This document shows, piece by piece, positions 7,851 through 16,532 of a stretch of 64,000 nucleotides of DNA. Position numbers and translations under genes: made by a program. The stretch is from JAGRKR01 sp041397725 (GTDB lineage Bacteria; Pseudomonadota; Alphaproteobacteria; Rhizobiales; Hyphomicrobiaceae). How positions within the stretch are numbered: the first letter of the stretch is position 1; every line of letters starts with the position of its first letter. The DNA lies in contig JAWKVZ010000003.1 of assembly GCA_041397725.1 (NCBI GenBank), positions 62,001 to 126,000 on the forward strand. Direction: 5' to 3'. The notes beneath the pieces were generated by a model that was not told where the DNA came from, searched no databases, and worked only from the letters and a program-made list of their open reading frames with translations.

Positions 7851-10800
7851 TCACTCGGCCGCAGCGGCTCTGGATTTGTGTGCAACGGGTCCCTTCGGGC
7901 CGTCGTAGGCGCCTTCGAGCCAGTCCACCTTGGCGAGCTTGCGCACGACCACGAACTCGTCGCGGTTGGTGCCGATGGTGCCGTAGTAGTTGAAGCCGTA
8001 GGCGAGCTGGGCGTAGCCGCCGACCATGTGCGTGGGCTTGAGGACCGCGCGCGTGACGGAGTTGTGAATGCCGCCGCGCTGGCCGGTCATCTCCGAGCCC
8101 GGCACGTTCACGATCTTCTCCTGTGCGTGGTACATGAAGACGGTGCCGTCCTTCATGCGCTGGGAGACGACCGCGCGGGCGACGAGAGCGCCGTTTGCGT
8201 TGTAGGCCTCCACCCAGTCGTTGTCGGCGATGCCGGCCTTCCTGGCGTCGTTCTCCGAGAGCCAGACGATCGGCCCGCCACGCGACAGCGTCAGCATCAG
8301 CAGATTGTCGGTGTAGGTGGAGTGGATACCCCACTTCTGGTGCGGCGTGATGAAGTTGAGCACGACCTCCTTCTGGCCGTTCGGCTTCAGCCCCTGGATG
8401 CCCTTGATCGTCTTGAGGTCCACGGGCGGGCGATAGACGCAGAGCGCCTCGCCGAAGGCCCGCATCCACAGATGATCCTGGTAGAGCTGCTGGCGCCCGG
8501 AGAGCGTCCGCCACGGGATCAGCTCGTGCACGTTCGTGTAGCCGGCGTTGTAGCAGACCTTCTCGCTTTCGAGCCCCGACCAGGTCGGTGCCGAGATGAT
8601 CTTGCGCGGCTGGGCCACGACGTCGCGGAAGCGGATCTTCTCGTCCTCCTTGACGGCGGCGAGATGTACGTGGTCGCGCCCGGTCGTCTTCGAGAGAGCC
8701 GCCCAGGACTTGACCGCCACCTCGCCGTTGGTCTCCGGCGCCAGCATGAGCAGAACCTCGCTCGCATCGATGTCGGTGTCGATGCGCGCCATGCCCTTGG
8801 TCGGTCCGTCCTCGGTGACGACGCCGTTGAGCGCCTTGAGGCTCTCGACCTCGTGCTCGGTCTTCCAGGCGATGCCCTTGATGCCGTTGCCGATCTTCTC
8901 CATGAGCGGGCCGAGGGCCGTGAAGCGCTTGTAGAGGTTGGGATAGTCGCGCTCGACGACCGCGACGCCCGGCATGGTCTTGCCGGGTTGGGGCTCGCAC
9001 TCGCCCTTTTTCCAGTCCTTCGGCTCGAAGGGCTGCGCGATCTCGGGCGGTGCGTCGTGCATGATCGGCGTCAGCACGACATCCTTCTCAACGCCCAGCA
9101 CCTCCGGCGCCACTCGCGAGAAGGCCTTGGCGATGGCCTTGTAGATCTCCCAGTCCGACTTGGCCTCCCAGACGGGATCCACCGCGTTCGTCAGCGGGTG
9201 GATGAACGGGTGCATGTCGGAGGTGTTGAGATCGTTCTTCTCGTACCAGGTCGCGGTCGGCAGCACGATGTCGGAGTAGACACACGTGGTCGACATGCGG
9301 AAGTCGAGCGTGACGAGCAGGTCGAGCTTGCCGCGCGGGGCTTCCTCGTGCCAGCGGACCTCCTTCGGCTTCTCGCGGCCCTCCTCGCCGAGGTCGCGCC
9401 CGAGAACGCCGTGGGACGTGCCGAGAAGGTGCTTCAGGAAGTACTCGTGCCCCTTGCCGGAGGAGCCGAGCAGATTGGAGCGCCACACGAAGAGGTTGCG
9501 TGGGAAGTTCTCAGGCGCGTCGGGGTCTTCCCAGGCGAACGACAGCTTGCCGTCCTTGAGCGCCTTGGCCACGTAGGCGGGCACCTCCATTCCGGCCGCC
9601 GCCGCGTCACGCGCGATGTCGAGCGGGTTCTGCTTGAGCGTCGGGTAGGCCGGCAGCCAGCCCATGCGGACGGAGCGGATGTTGTAGTCGATGATCGAGC
9701 CGTCCCACGCCCCTGGGGGTGCCGTCGGCGAGAGGATGTCGGTCGTCTGCAGCGTCTCGTAGCGCCATTGGTCGGTGTGCGTGTAGAAGAACGATGTGGA
9801 GTTCTGCTGGCGCGGCGGGCGGCCCCAGTCGAGGGCGAAGGCGAGGGGCGCCCAGCCGGCCTGCGGACGCAGCTTCTCCTGGCCGACGTAGTGCGACCAG
9901 CCACCGCCGGACTGACCGACGCAGCCACACATCACCAGCATGTTGATGACGCCGCGATAGTTCATGTCGGCGTGATACCAGTGGTTCATGGCGGCGCCGA
10001 TGATGACCATCGAGCGACCGTTGGTCTTCTCGGCATTGGTGGCGAACTCGCGAGCGACCTGGATGATCTTGTCGCGGCTGACGCCGGTGATCTTCTCCGC
10101 CCAGGCCGGCGTGTAGGGCACGTCGTCGTCGAAGCTCCGCGCGACGTTGCCGCCGCCGAACCCCTGATCCACACCGTAGTTGGCGAGGAAGAGGTCGTGC
10201 ACGGTGGCGACCAGCGCCTCGCCGTCGGCGAGCTTCAGGCGCTTGACCGGCACCCGGCGCTCGAGAACGCTCGCGTGGTCGGTGTGCGTGAAGTGCTCGT
10301 TGGCGATGTTGCCGAAGTAGGGGAAGGCCACATCGACGACGTCGTCCTTGATCTCGGCGAGGGAGAGCCTGAGCCGTGTCGCGCCGCCGCCCGCCTCCTT
10401 CTCCTCGGTGTTCCACTTGCCTTGCTCACCCCAGCGGAAGCCGATCGAGCCGTTGGGCACGACGACCTTACCGGAGAGCTCGTCGAAGGCGACCGTCTTC
10501 CATTCGGGATTGTTCGACTGCCCGAGCGAGGCCTCGAAGTCGGAGGCCCTGAGCTGCCGGTCGGGAACCAGGCGGCCGTCCTGTTGCACGAGCTTCACAA
10601 GCATCGGCATGTCGGTGTAGCGCCGCACGTAGTCGCGGAAGTAGGTCACCTGCCGGTCGACGTGATACTCCTTGAGGATGACGTGCCCCATGGCCATGGC
10701 CAGCGCCGCGTCGGTTCCCTGCTTCACGCTCAGCCAGATGTCGCCGAACTTCGAGGCTTCCGAATAGTCCGGGCAGATCACTGCCGACTTAGTGCCGCGA

Positions 10801-11615
10801 TAGCGGGCCTCGGTGTAGAAGTGGGCGTCGGGCGTGCGCGTCTGCGGCACGTTCGAGCCCCACAGGATGATGAAGCCGGCGTTGTACCAGTCGGCGGACT
10901 CCGGCACGTCGGTCTGCTCGCCCCAGGTCTGCGGGGAGGCGGGCGGCAGGTCGCAGTACCAGTCGTAGAACGACATGCAGACGCCGCCGAGCAGCGACAG
11001 GTAGCGCGATCCCGCCGCGTACGACACCATCGACATCGCCGGGATGGGCGAGAAGCCGATGACGCGGTCCGGTCCGTGGGTCTTGGCCGTATAGGCGTTG
11101 GCGGCGGCGATGATCTCCGTCACCTCGTCCCACTTGGCGCGCACGAAACCGCCGTGGCCGCGGACCTGGATGTAGTCGTTGCGCTTCTTCGGATCCTCGA
11201 CGATGGATTTCCACGCCGCCACCGGAGCCAGCGCCTTGCGGGCCTCCCGCCACTGCTTGAGCAGGCGGGAGCGGATGAGCGGGTACTTCACGCGGTTGCC
11301 CGAGTAGAGGTACCAGCTGTAGGAGGCGCCGCGTGAGCAGCCGCGCGGCTCGTGGTTCGGCAGGTCGGGCCGCGTCCGCGGGTAGTCGGTCTGCTGCGTC
11401 TCCCAGGTGACGATGCCGCCCTTGACGTAGATCTTCCACGAGCAGGAGCCGGTGCAGTTGGCGCCGTGCGTCGAGCGCACGATCTTGTCGTGCTGCCAGC
11501 GCTTGCGGTAGCCGTCCTCCCAGCTCCGATCCTCGTTGGTCGTCACGCCGTGGCCATTGGCGAACGGCTCTTTCGCCTGTCTGAAGAAGGTCAGTCGGTC
11601 GATGAAGTGACTCAT
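7851..11615 (-). CDS. narG: respiratory nitrate reductase alpha subunit NarG
   Basis: The 1254-residue catalytic molybdo-bis(guanine dinucleotide) subunit reducing nitrate to nitrite on the cytoplasmic face. FS0 ligands are His50, Cys54, Cys58 and Cys93. The Mo-ligating Asp is Asp222 in YCDLPPASP. The vestigial Tat-like N-terminus typical of NarG (SRLTFF-like start) is present but there is no cleavable signal. Similarity to E. coli NarG runs the full length, including the C-terminal THMVGGYAQLAYGFNYYGT. Second gene of the operon, 31 bases after narK. Confidence 0.99.
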   Translation of the reverse strand: MSHFIDRLTFFRQAKEPFANGHGVTTNEDRSWEDGYRKRWQHDKIVRSTHGANCTGSCSWKIYVKGGIVTWETQQTDYPRTRPDLPNHEPRGCSRGASYSWYLYSGNRVKYPLIRSRLLKQWREARKALAPVAAWKSIVEDPKKRNDYIQVRGHGGFVRAKWDEVTEIIAAANAYTAKTHGPDRVIGFSPIPAMSMVSYAAGSRYLSLLGGVCMSFYDWYCDLPPASPQTWGEQTDVPESADWYNAGFIILWGSNVPQTRTPDAHFYTEARYRGTKSAVICPDYSEASKFGDIWLSVKQGTDAALAMAMGHVILKEYHVDRQVTYFRDYVRRYTDMPMLVKLVQQDGRLVPDRQLRASDFEASLGQSNNPEWKTVAFDELSGKVVVPNGSIGFRWGEQGKWNTEEKEAGGGATRLRLSLAEIKDDVVDVAFPYFGNIANEHFTHTDHASVLERRVPVKRLKLADGEALVATVHDLFLANYGVDQGFGGGNVARSFDDDVPYTPAWAEKITGVSRDKIIQVAREFATNAEKTNGRSMVIIGAAMNHWYHADMNYRGVINMLVMCGCVGQSGGGWSHYVGQEKLRPQAGWAPLAFALDWGRPPRQQNSTSFFYTHTDQWRYETLQTTDILSPTAPPGAWDGSIIDYNIRSVRMGWLPAYPTLKQNPLDIARDAAAAGMEVPAYVAKALKDGKLSFAWEDPDAPENFPRNLFVWRSNLLGSSGKGHEYFLKHLLGTSHGVLGRDLGEEGREKPKEVRWHEEAPRGKLDLLVTLDFRMSTTCVYSDIVLPTATWYEKNDLNTSDMHPFIHPLTNAVDPVWEAKSDWEIYKAIAKAFSRVAPEVLGVEKDVVLTPIMHDAPPEIAQPFEPKDWKKGECEPQPGKTMPGVAVVERDYPNLYKRFTALGPLMEKIGNGIKGIAWKTEHEVESLKALNGVVTEDGPTKGMARIDTDIDASEVLLMLAPETNGEVAVKSWAALSKTTGRDHVHLAAVKEDEKIRFRDVVAQPRKIISAPTWSGLESEKVCYNAGYTNVHELIPWRTLSGRQQLYQDHLWMRAFGEALCVYRPPVDLKTIKGIQGLKPNGQKEVVLNFITPHQKWGIHSTYTDNLLMLTLSRGGPIVWLSENDARKAGIADNDWVEAYNANGALVARAVVSQRMKDGTVFMYHAQEKIVNVPGSEMTGQRGGIHNSVTRAVLKPTHMVGGYAQLAYGFNYYGTIGTNRDEFVVVRKLAKVDWLEGAYDGPKGPVAHKSRAAAAE

Positions 11616-11646
11616 TGTTTCTGCCTCAGCATGAGATGCGAGTTGC

Positions 11647-14436
11647 CTATTCGGCTGGCTTCATGGTGGTGGAAGGGGTCTTCGGACCACCACGCTCGAC
11701 GTCGAAGAGGAGCCCACCTGGCCGCGTGTAGAACCACCAGGTGATGGCGATGCAGGTCAGGTAGAAGATCAGGAAGCCGGCGAGGGCTGCCTGCGGCGTG
11801 CCGGTCAGCGCGATCGACGTGCCGTAGCCCTTGGGGATGAAGAAGGCGCCATAGGCTGCGATCGCCGACGTGAAGCCGATGATGGCGGCGCTCTCCTTCT
11901 CCGACTGACGCGTCCGCTCGGCGACGGTCGAGCCCGGCATGAGCCTGTCCATCTCCTTGCGCATGATCGCGGGGATCATCTGGAAGGTGGAGGCGTTGCC
12001 CACTCCGGTCGCGAAGAAGAGAAAGAGGAACATCGCGAAGAACATCGGGAAGGAGTGCACGTTGAGCGACCAGATGACGCCGGCTACGCCGATGGCCATG
12101 CCGATGAAGACCCAGAAGGTCACGCGTCCACCGCCCCACCGGTCCGAGATCCAGCCGGTGAAGACCCGTGAGAGCGAGCCGACCAGCGGTCCGAGGAACA
12201 CGTAGGGCAGCACGTTCACTTCGGGGAACTGCGTCTTGGCCAGCAGCGGGAAGCCCGCGGAGTAGCCGATGAAGGATCCGAAGGTGCCGGTATAGAGCCA
12301 GCACATGATCCAGTTCTGCTTCCTCTGGAAGATCACCGACTGCTCGGCGAAGGAGGCGCGGGCCGAGGCGATGTCATTCATGCCGAACCAGGCCGCGAAG
12401 GCCGAGACGATGATGAACGGCACCCACACGAAGCCGGCGTTCTGCAGCCAGAGCGGCACTTCGCGGGCGGCCGCACCGGCGCCTTCCTTGACCACCACAG
12501 GGTCGCCGCCGAGCCATCCGAAGACGCCCGCGGTTATGACGAGCGGGACGACGAACTGCACGACGCTGACGCCGAGGTTGCCGAGGCCGGCGTTGATGGC
12601 GAGCGCGTTGCCCTTCTCGGCCTTCGGATAGAAGAACGAGATGTTGGCCATCGAAGAGGCGAAGTTGCCGCCACCGAAGCCGCACAGCAGCGCGAGGACC
12701 AGGAAGATCCAGTATGGCGTCGAGGGGTTCTGCACGGCCATGCCGATGCCGATGGCCGGGATGAGCAGCGACCAGGTCGCGAGCGTCGTCCAAAGCCTGC
12801 CGCCGAAGATCGGCACCATGAAGGAGTAGAAGATGCGCAAGGTCGCGCCCGAGAGACCGGGCAGAGCCGCCAGCCAGAAGAGCTGATCGGTCGTGTACTT
12901 GAAGCCGATCGACGGCAGTTTGGCGACGACCACGGACCAGACCATCCAGACCGCGAACGAGAGCAGCAGCGCCGGTACGGAGATCATCAGGTTGCGCCGG
13001 GCGATGGCGCGCCCCTTGCTCTTCCAGAAGTCGGCATCCTCCGGCCGCCAGTCTGTGAGCACGGCGCCCTTGGTCGTGCTCTCGCCGGACTTGGCGACGC
13101 CGGCGAGCGCCGGGGTGTGCTCGGCAGGCTTGTGGATCTCGGCCATCTCCGGAAGCTCGGGAAGCTGGCCGGGCACGGCCTTTTCGACCGCCTCGCGCTC
13201 CATCTGGCGGATGGCGAGGTGCATCCACACGAGCGAGACGACGGAAACCGCAAAGAGCAGCATGAAGCAGCTCTGCCAGACGCCCGTGAGATCGTTGGCG
13301 ATGCCGAACAGGATCGGCAGGATGAAGCCGCCGAGGCCGCCGATGAGGCCGACGATGCCGCCGACCGAGCCGACGTGCTTCGGGTAATAGACGGGAATGT
13401 GCTTGTAGACGGCCGCCTTGCCGAGGCTCATGAAGAAGCCGAGGATGAAGACGAGCACGGTGAATGCCACGACGCCGGTTGCGAGCTGGAAGGTAATCGG
13501 ACCTCTGATGCCGGCCACCGTGTACTGGGTCGGTGGATAGGCGAGCAGGAAGCACACCGCGACGGAGACGCCGAACGTCCAGTACATGATGCGCCGCGCG
13601 CCGTAGACGTCGGACAGATGTCCGCCATAGGCGCGGAAGATGGAGGCGGGCACCGAGTAGGCCGCACCGATCATGCCGGCGGTCTTGATGTCGACGCCGT
13701 AGACGCCGATCAGGTAGCGCGGAAGCCACAGCGCCAGCGCCACGAAGGCGCCGAAGACGAAGAAGTAGTAGAGCGAGAAGCGCCAGACCTGGATGTTCTT
13801 CAGGGGCTCCATCATCGACGACAGAGGCTCGGGCTTGAGGCCGAGGCGCTTGCGCTCGGCAAGCTGCGGATCGTCTTTCGTCAGCAGCCAGAAGACGATG
13901 GCCATCACGAGCATCACCAGCGCCCAGACGTTGGCGACGGCCTTCCAGCCGTAGGCGACCATGACGAAGGGGGCGACGAATTTCGTGACGGCGGCGCCGA
14001 CGTTGCCCGCGCCGAAGATGCCGAGCGCGGTGCCCTGCTTCTCCTTCGGATACCAGCGCGAGACGTAGGCGATGCCGACCGCGAACGAGCCGCCGGCGAC
14101 GCCGACGCCGAGGGCGGCGATCAGGAATGTCGGATAATCGTAGGCGAAGGTCAGTAGCCACGTCGCCAGGGCTGCGGAGATCATGACGCCCGTGTAGACG
14201 ATGCGGCCGCCGTACTGGTCCGTCCACACGCCGAGCATCAGGCGGACCAGCGAGCCGGTGAGAATTGGCGTGCCGACCAGAAGACCGAACTGGGTATCGT
14301 TGAGACCCAGATCCTTTTTGATCTGAATGCCAATGATGGAAAAGATCGTCCAGACCGCGAAACAGACCGTAAATGCGATCGTGGAAAGCCAGAGTGCTCT
14401 ATTCTGATCCGATGAGCTCGGCGTGTGTGCCGACAT
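11647..14436 (-). CDS. narK: fused nitrate/nitrite transporter NarK1-NarK2
   Basis: A 929-residue double MFS protein. The N-terminal transporter (about residues 15-420) has VRLMLGVWTDQYGGR and the nitrate-signature segment GAGNVGAAVTKFVAPF. A polar linker (about 420-475) follows. The second transporter (about 480-915) has TLRIFYSFMVPIFGGR and GLGNLGVSVVQFVVPL. In Paracoccus such fusions combine a proton/nitrate symporter (NarK1-like) with a nitrate/nitrite antiporter (NarK2-like), giving import and exchange in one polypeptide; which half does which here follows from that comparison. First gene of the nar operon; an FNR-type box lies 73-86 bases upstream. Confidence 0.97.
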   Translation of the reverse strand: MSAHTPSSSDQNRALWLSTIAFTVCFAVWTIFSIIGIQIKKDLGLNDTQFGLLVGTPILTGSLVRLMLGVWTDQYGGRIVYTGVMISAALATWLLTFAYDYPTFLIAALGVGVAGGSFAVGIAYVSRWYPKEKQGTALGIFGAGNVGAAVTKFVAPFVMVAYGWKAVANVWALVMLVMAIVFWLLTKDDPQLAERKRLGLKPEPLSSMMEPLKNIQVWRFSLYYFFVFGAFVALALWLPRYLIGVYGVDIKTAGMIGAAYSVPASIFRAYGGHLSDVYGARRIMYWTFGVSVAVCFLLAYPPTQYTVAGIRGPITFQLATGVVAFTVLVFILGFFMSLGKAAVYKHIPVYYPKHVGSVGGIVGLIGGLGGFILPILFGIANDLTGVWQSCFMLLFAVSVVSLVWMHLAIRQMEREAVEKAVPGQLPELPEMAEIHKPAEHTPALAGVAKSGESTTKGAVLTDWRPEDADFWKSKGRAIARRNLMISVPALLLSFAVWMVWSVVVAKLPSIGFKYTTDQLFWLAALPGLSGATLRIFYSFMVPIFGGRLWTTLATWSLLIPAIGIGMAVQNPSTPYWIFLVLALLCGFGGGNFASSMANISFFYPKAEKGNALAINAGLGNLGVSVVQFVVPLVITAGVFGWLGGDPVVVKEGAGAAAREVPLWLQNAGFVWVPFIIVSAFAAWFGMNDIASARASFAEQSVIFQRKQNWIMCWLYTGTFGSFIGYSAGFPLLAKTQFPEVNVLPYVFLGPLVGSLSRVFTGWISDRWGGGRVTFWVFIGMAIGVAGVIWSLNVHSFPMFFAMFLFLFFATGVGNASTFQMIPAIMRKEMDRLMPGSTVAERTRQSEKESAAIIGFTSAIAAYGAFFIPKGYGTSIALTGTPQAALAGFLIFYLTCIAITWWFYTRPGGLLFDVERGGPKTPSTTMKPAE

Positions 14437-14508
14437 GTCTGCCCCCTATCTCTGCAAAGTGCGCGTGAGGATCGCGGGAAGGGTGGCGATCAGGGGGGTG
14501 TCGGATGC

Positions 14509-14522
14509 TTGATCTAAGTCAA
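14509..14522. promoter_or_regulatory. FNR/NarR-type box upstream of narK
   Basis: TTGATCTAAGTCAA, one base from TTGAT-N4-ATCAA, placed 73-86 bases before the narK start. The position fits an activator site at about -41.5 of an anaerobic promoter with a leader of roughly 35-40 bases. Same TTGAT-N4-GTCAA form as at 348-361 and (inverted) 14624-14637. Confidence 0.7.
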
Positions 14523-14623
14523 CAACACCCGCAAACACCATATTTTCAAAGCGCACGCCGCCGGACGTCAGGGGGGCATGATCGTGCGGTCAACACGCAC
14601 TCGCCCTTGCGTCAAGTCCTGTC

Positions 14624-14637
14624 TTGACTATTATCAA
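14624..14637. promoter_or_regulatory. FNR/NarR-type box upstream of the narR-like gene
   Basis: Read on the minus strand it is TTGATAATAGTCAA, the third TTGAT-N4-GTCAA site in the window. It ends 50 bases before the regulator start at 14687, suggesting autoregulation or cross-regulation by FNR. An inverted pair GTCAAG-N6-CTTGAC (14611-14628) overlaps it. Confidence 0.65.
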
Positions 14638-14686
14638 CCATCAGCTTGACGCTAATTGGCGTGTAAATCCGGGCTGCGAGGAGCGC

Positions 14687-15385
14687 ATGAGAGCTGACGA
14701 AATCGAACAAGTCCGCGGGCTGCGCATCTTCGAAGGCGTGGAAAAACGCCATGTTGATTCGATGCTCCGGATTTCGTTCCTGCAGAGGTTCCCGCAAGGT
14801 GTGGAACTCGTCCGGGAAGGTGATCCGGCGGACTTCCTGCACGTTGTCGTGGAGGGCAAGGTCGAGGTCTTCTCGGGCTATCGCGACCGCGAGACGACGG
14901 TGGCTGTGCTGGGTCCGGGCCAGTGCTTCATCATGGCGGCCGTCGTGCTCGATCGTGTGTACCTGAAGTCCGCCCGTTCGCTGACCGCGGCGCGCATCCT
15001 GCTGATCCCGGCCGATGCCGTGCGCCAGTGCTTCGAGCAGGACGGCGCCTTCGCCCGCTGTCTCGCCTCGGACTTGGCCGGCGCCTATCGCATGGTGGTC
15101 AAGGAGCTGAAGAACCAGAAGCTGAGGTCGGGGTTGGAACGCCTCGCCAACTGGCTGCTGGCGCATCAGGAGGAGATCGGCGGCAACATGCGCTTCGAGC
15201 TGCCTTTCGAGAAGAAGGTTCTGGCCTCCCGCCTCGGTATGGCGCCGGAGGTGCTGTCGCGCTCGTTTGGTGCGCTCGCGCCTTACAAGGTCAACGTCAA
15301 GGGCGCCATGATCGAGATTCGCGACGTCGAGGCGCTGCGCAAGCTCGCGAGGCCGACGCCGACGATCGACGATCCGAAGAGTTGA
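14687..15385 (+). CDS. narR: Crp/Fnr-family nitrate-respiration regulator (NarR-like)
   Basis: A 232-residue transcription factor with an N-terminal cyclic-nucleotide-binding-type beta-barrel (about 15-115), a long dimerisation helix and a C-terminal winged helix. The recognition helix carries Glu188, Ser191 and Arg192 (PEVLSR), the E-xx-SR pattern of FNR that reads TTGAT half-sites. The only cysteines are 80, 115 and 125, so the N-terminal four-Cys oxygen-sensing cluster of FNR is absent, as in NarR, NNR and DNR. The divergent position next to a fused narK matches Paracoccus narR, which needs nitrate or nitrite to activate narKGHJI. ATG at 14687 follows GAGGAG; a TTG at 14624 in the same frame would place the regulatory box inside the gene. 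Confidence 0.85.
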   Translation: MRADEIEQVRGLRIFEGVEKRHVDSMLRISFLQRFPQGVELVREGDPADFLHVVVEGKVEVFSGYRDRETTVAVLGPGQCFIMAAVVLDRVYLKSARSLTAARILLIPADAVRQCFEQDGAFARCLASDLAGAYRMVVKELKNQKLRSGLERLANWLLAHQEEIGGNMRFELPFEKKVLASRLGMAPEVLSRSFGALAPYKVNVKGAMIEIRDVEALRKLARPTPTIDDPKS

Positions 15386-15561
15386 AGGTCGCGGGGCCAG
15401 ATCGTGCCCCGATGCGTCGCCAACTCGGCGCTGCCGGATGATCCGAGAGCGGCTGTTGCGGTCGCTGCGATCCCGAAAGACGGCGCTTGCCCGCGGTTGA
15501 TTGCTTGCGCAAGCTGGCTGTGGCCTTGCGATTCGCAGGGTCGAAGTCAAGGGAGACCGCT

Positions 15562-15813
15562 ATGGATCCTGTTGCAGTCGTCATTTGGCTTGCGATCGGC
15601 GCAGTTGCGGGTTGGCTCGCCGGTCAAATCATGAAGGGTGGTGGGTTCGGACTGTTCGGTGACATCATCGTCGGCATTGTCGGCGCCGCGATCGCCGGGT
15701 TCGTTCTGCCGCGTGTCGGTATCGTCATCGGTGGGGGCATCGTCGCTGCAATCATCAACGCGACGATCGGCGCCTGTCTCCTGTTGTTCGTGCTGCGGCT
15801 CGTCAAGCGCTGA
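15562..15813 (+). CDS. GlsB/YeaQ/YmgE-family small membrane protein
   Basis: An 83-residue protein with three hydrophobic segments rich in Gly (GWLAGQIMKGGGFGLFGDI, then two Val/Ile/Gly helices). It matches the so-called transglycosylase-associated family, stress-linked inner-membrane proteins of unknown mechanism. ATG at 15562 is preceded by GGGAG; a longer in-frame start would add a non-conserved basic stretch. It stands alone downstream of narR, 176 bases away. Confidence 0.9.
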   Translation: MDPVAVVIWLAIGAVAGWLAGQIMKGGGFGLFGDIIVGIVGAAIAGFVLPRVGIVIGGGIVAAIINATIGACLLLFVLRLVKR

Positions 15814-15865
15814 TGTGCTGAGCCCTTACGCGACGCCTCGCCTGTGGTGGTAGGGCCGGTGATGG

Positions 15866-15891
15866 CGGGACGCGATATATGGCGCGTCCCG
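15866..15891. terminator. hairpin between convergent genes
   Basis: Perfect 9-bp inverted repeat CGGGACGCG / CGCGTCCCG with an 8-base AT-rich loop, between the stops of two convergent genes. No T-run follows on either strand, so it may act as a weak or factor-assisted bidirectional terminator. Confidence 0.5.
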
Positions 15892-15924
15892 TCAACTGCG
15901 ATGCTTGTTGCAAAGCGCCTGAGA

Positions 15925-16221
15925 TCAGCGCGTGCGGGCGGAGCCGAGCATGCTCCCGACCCAGCCGCACAGCTTGCCGATGAGCCAGGCGTTCAGAACC
16001 ATGCCTGCGGCTGCCAGCAGCATGTTGAGGGGTACGCTCGAACTGTCGACGACCTTCACGACGAGCGCGCTCCATGGCAGAGAGAGAATGACGGCGAACA
16101 CGCCCGCCAGGGGATCGGGTGTGATGATGGCCGCCGCACTGAGCGGGATGAAGGCGAGCGCGATCACACAGGCGGCGACATAAGCGCCGACGATGAGCCG
16201 GCAGGCGGTTGATCTCGGCAT
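15925..16221 (-). CDS. small predicted membrane protein
   Basis: A 98-residue protein with three membrane segments (about 9-28, 34-55 and 65-90) and a positively charged C-terminus (SMLGSARTR). No family recognised with certainty; it resembles small uncharacterised SCO4225-type membrane proteins of Rhizobiales. ATG at 16221 chosen because the first hydrophobic segment begins right after it (MPRSTACRLIVGAYV); longer in-frame starts add Arg/Pro-rich sequence of non-coding character. Confidence 0.65.
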   Translation of the reverse strand: MPRSTACRLIVGAYVAACVIALAFIPLSAAAIITPDPLAGVFAVILSLPWSALVVKVVDSSSVPLNMLLAAAGMVLNAWLIGKLCGWVGSMLGSARTR

Positions 16222-16532
16222 CGCTTGGCTCTCCCGCGTGAGGGGCTTGCGGCGGGCCACGGCTCCGGTCTGCCGTCGAGCCGCCTGGATGATCCGCCCT
16301 GCCCTTCTTATCAGGCATGGCCACCCTGCGTCGATGGAGGGTGTGTGAGGGGGAGGATGTCGGCGCAGCGCGGTCGGTATCGAGCGCGTTCCGTCGGCTG
16401 CTGTCGTCGCCCGGTTCTGTGTTGCTCGGCTGGCGCTGGTCGGGGGCGGCAATGCCAACTACGCTCACCTGTGATCCGACCGTGCGGCATGCCCCGGCAG
16501 CCGTCCTCGTGTGCAACTCATAGGATAGCCCG
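16222..16532. other. intergenic, no gene seen
   Basis: A 311-base spacer between two divergent genes; probably promoters for both. No convincing reading frame, repeat or known site was found. AGGA eight bases before the next start at 16533 can serve as ribosome binding site. Confidence 0.5.

Noticed and set aside
7878..11336. Very long open frame on the plus strand opposite narG
   Set aside because: It is the antisense reflection of narG's GC-rich codon use; composition is Arg/Val/Asp/Leu-biased with no domain, and narG itself is certain.
14624..14686. Upstream TTG start for the narR-like gene
   Set aside because: Would put the TTGAT-type box inside the coding region; the added residues show no FNR-type cysteine cluster and ATG 14687 has GAGGAG in front.
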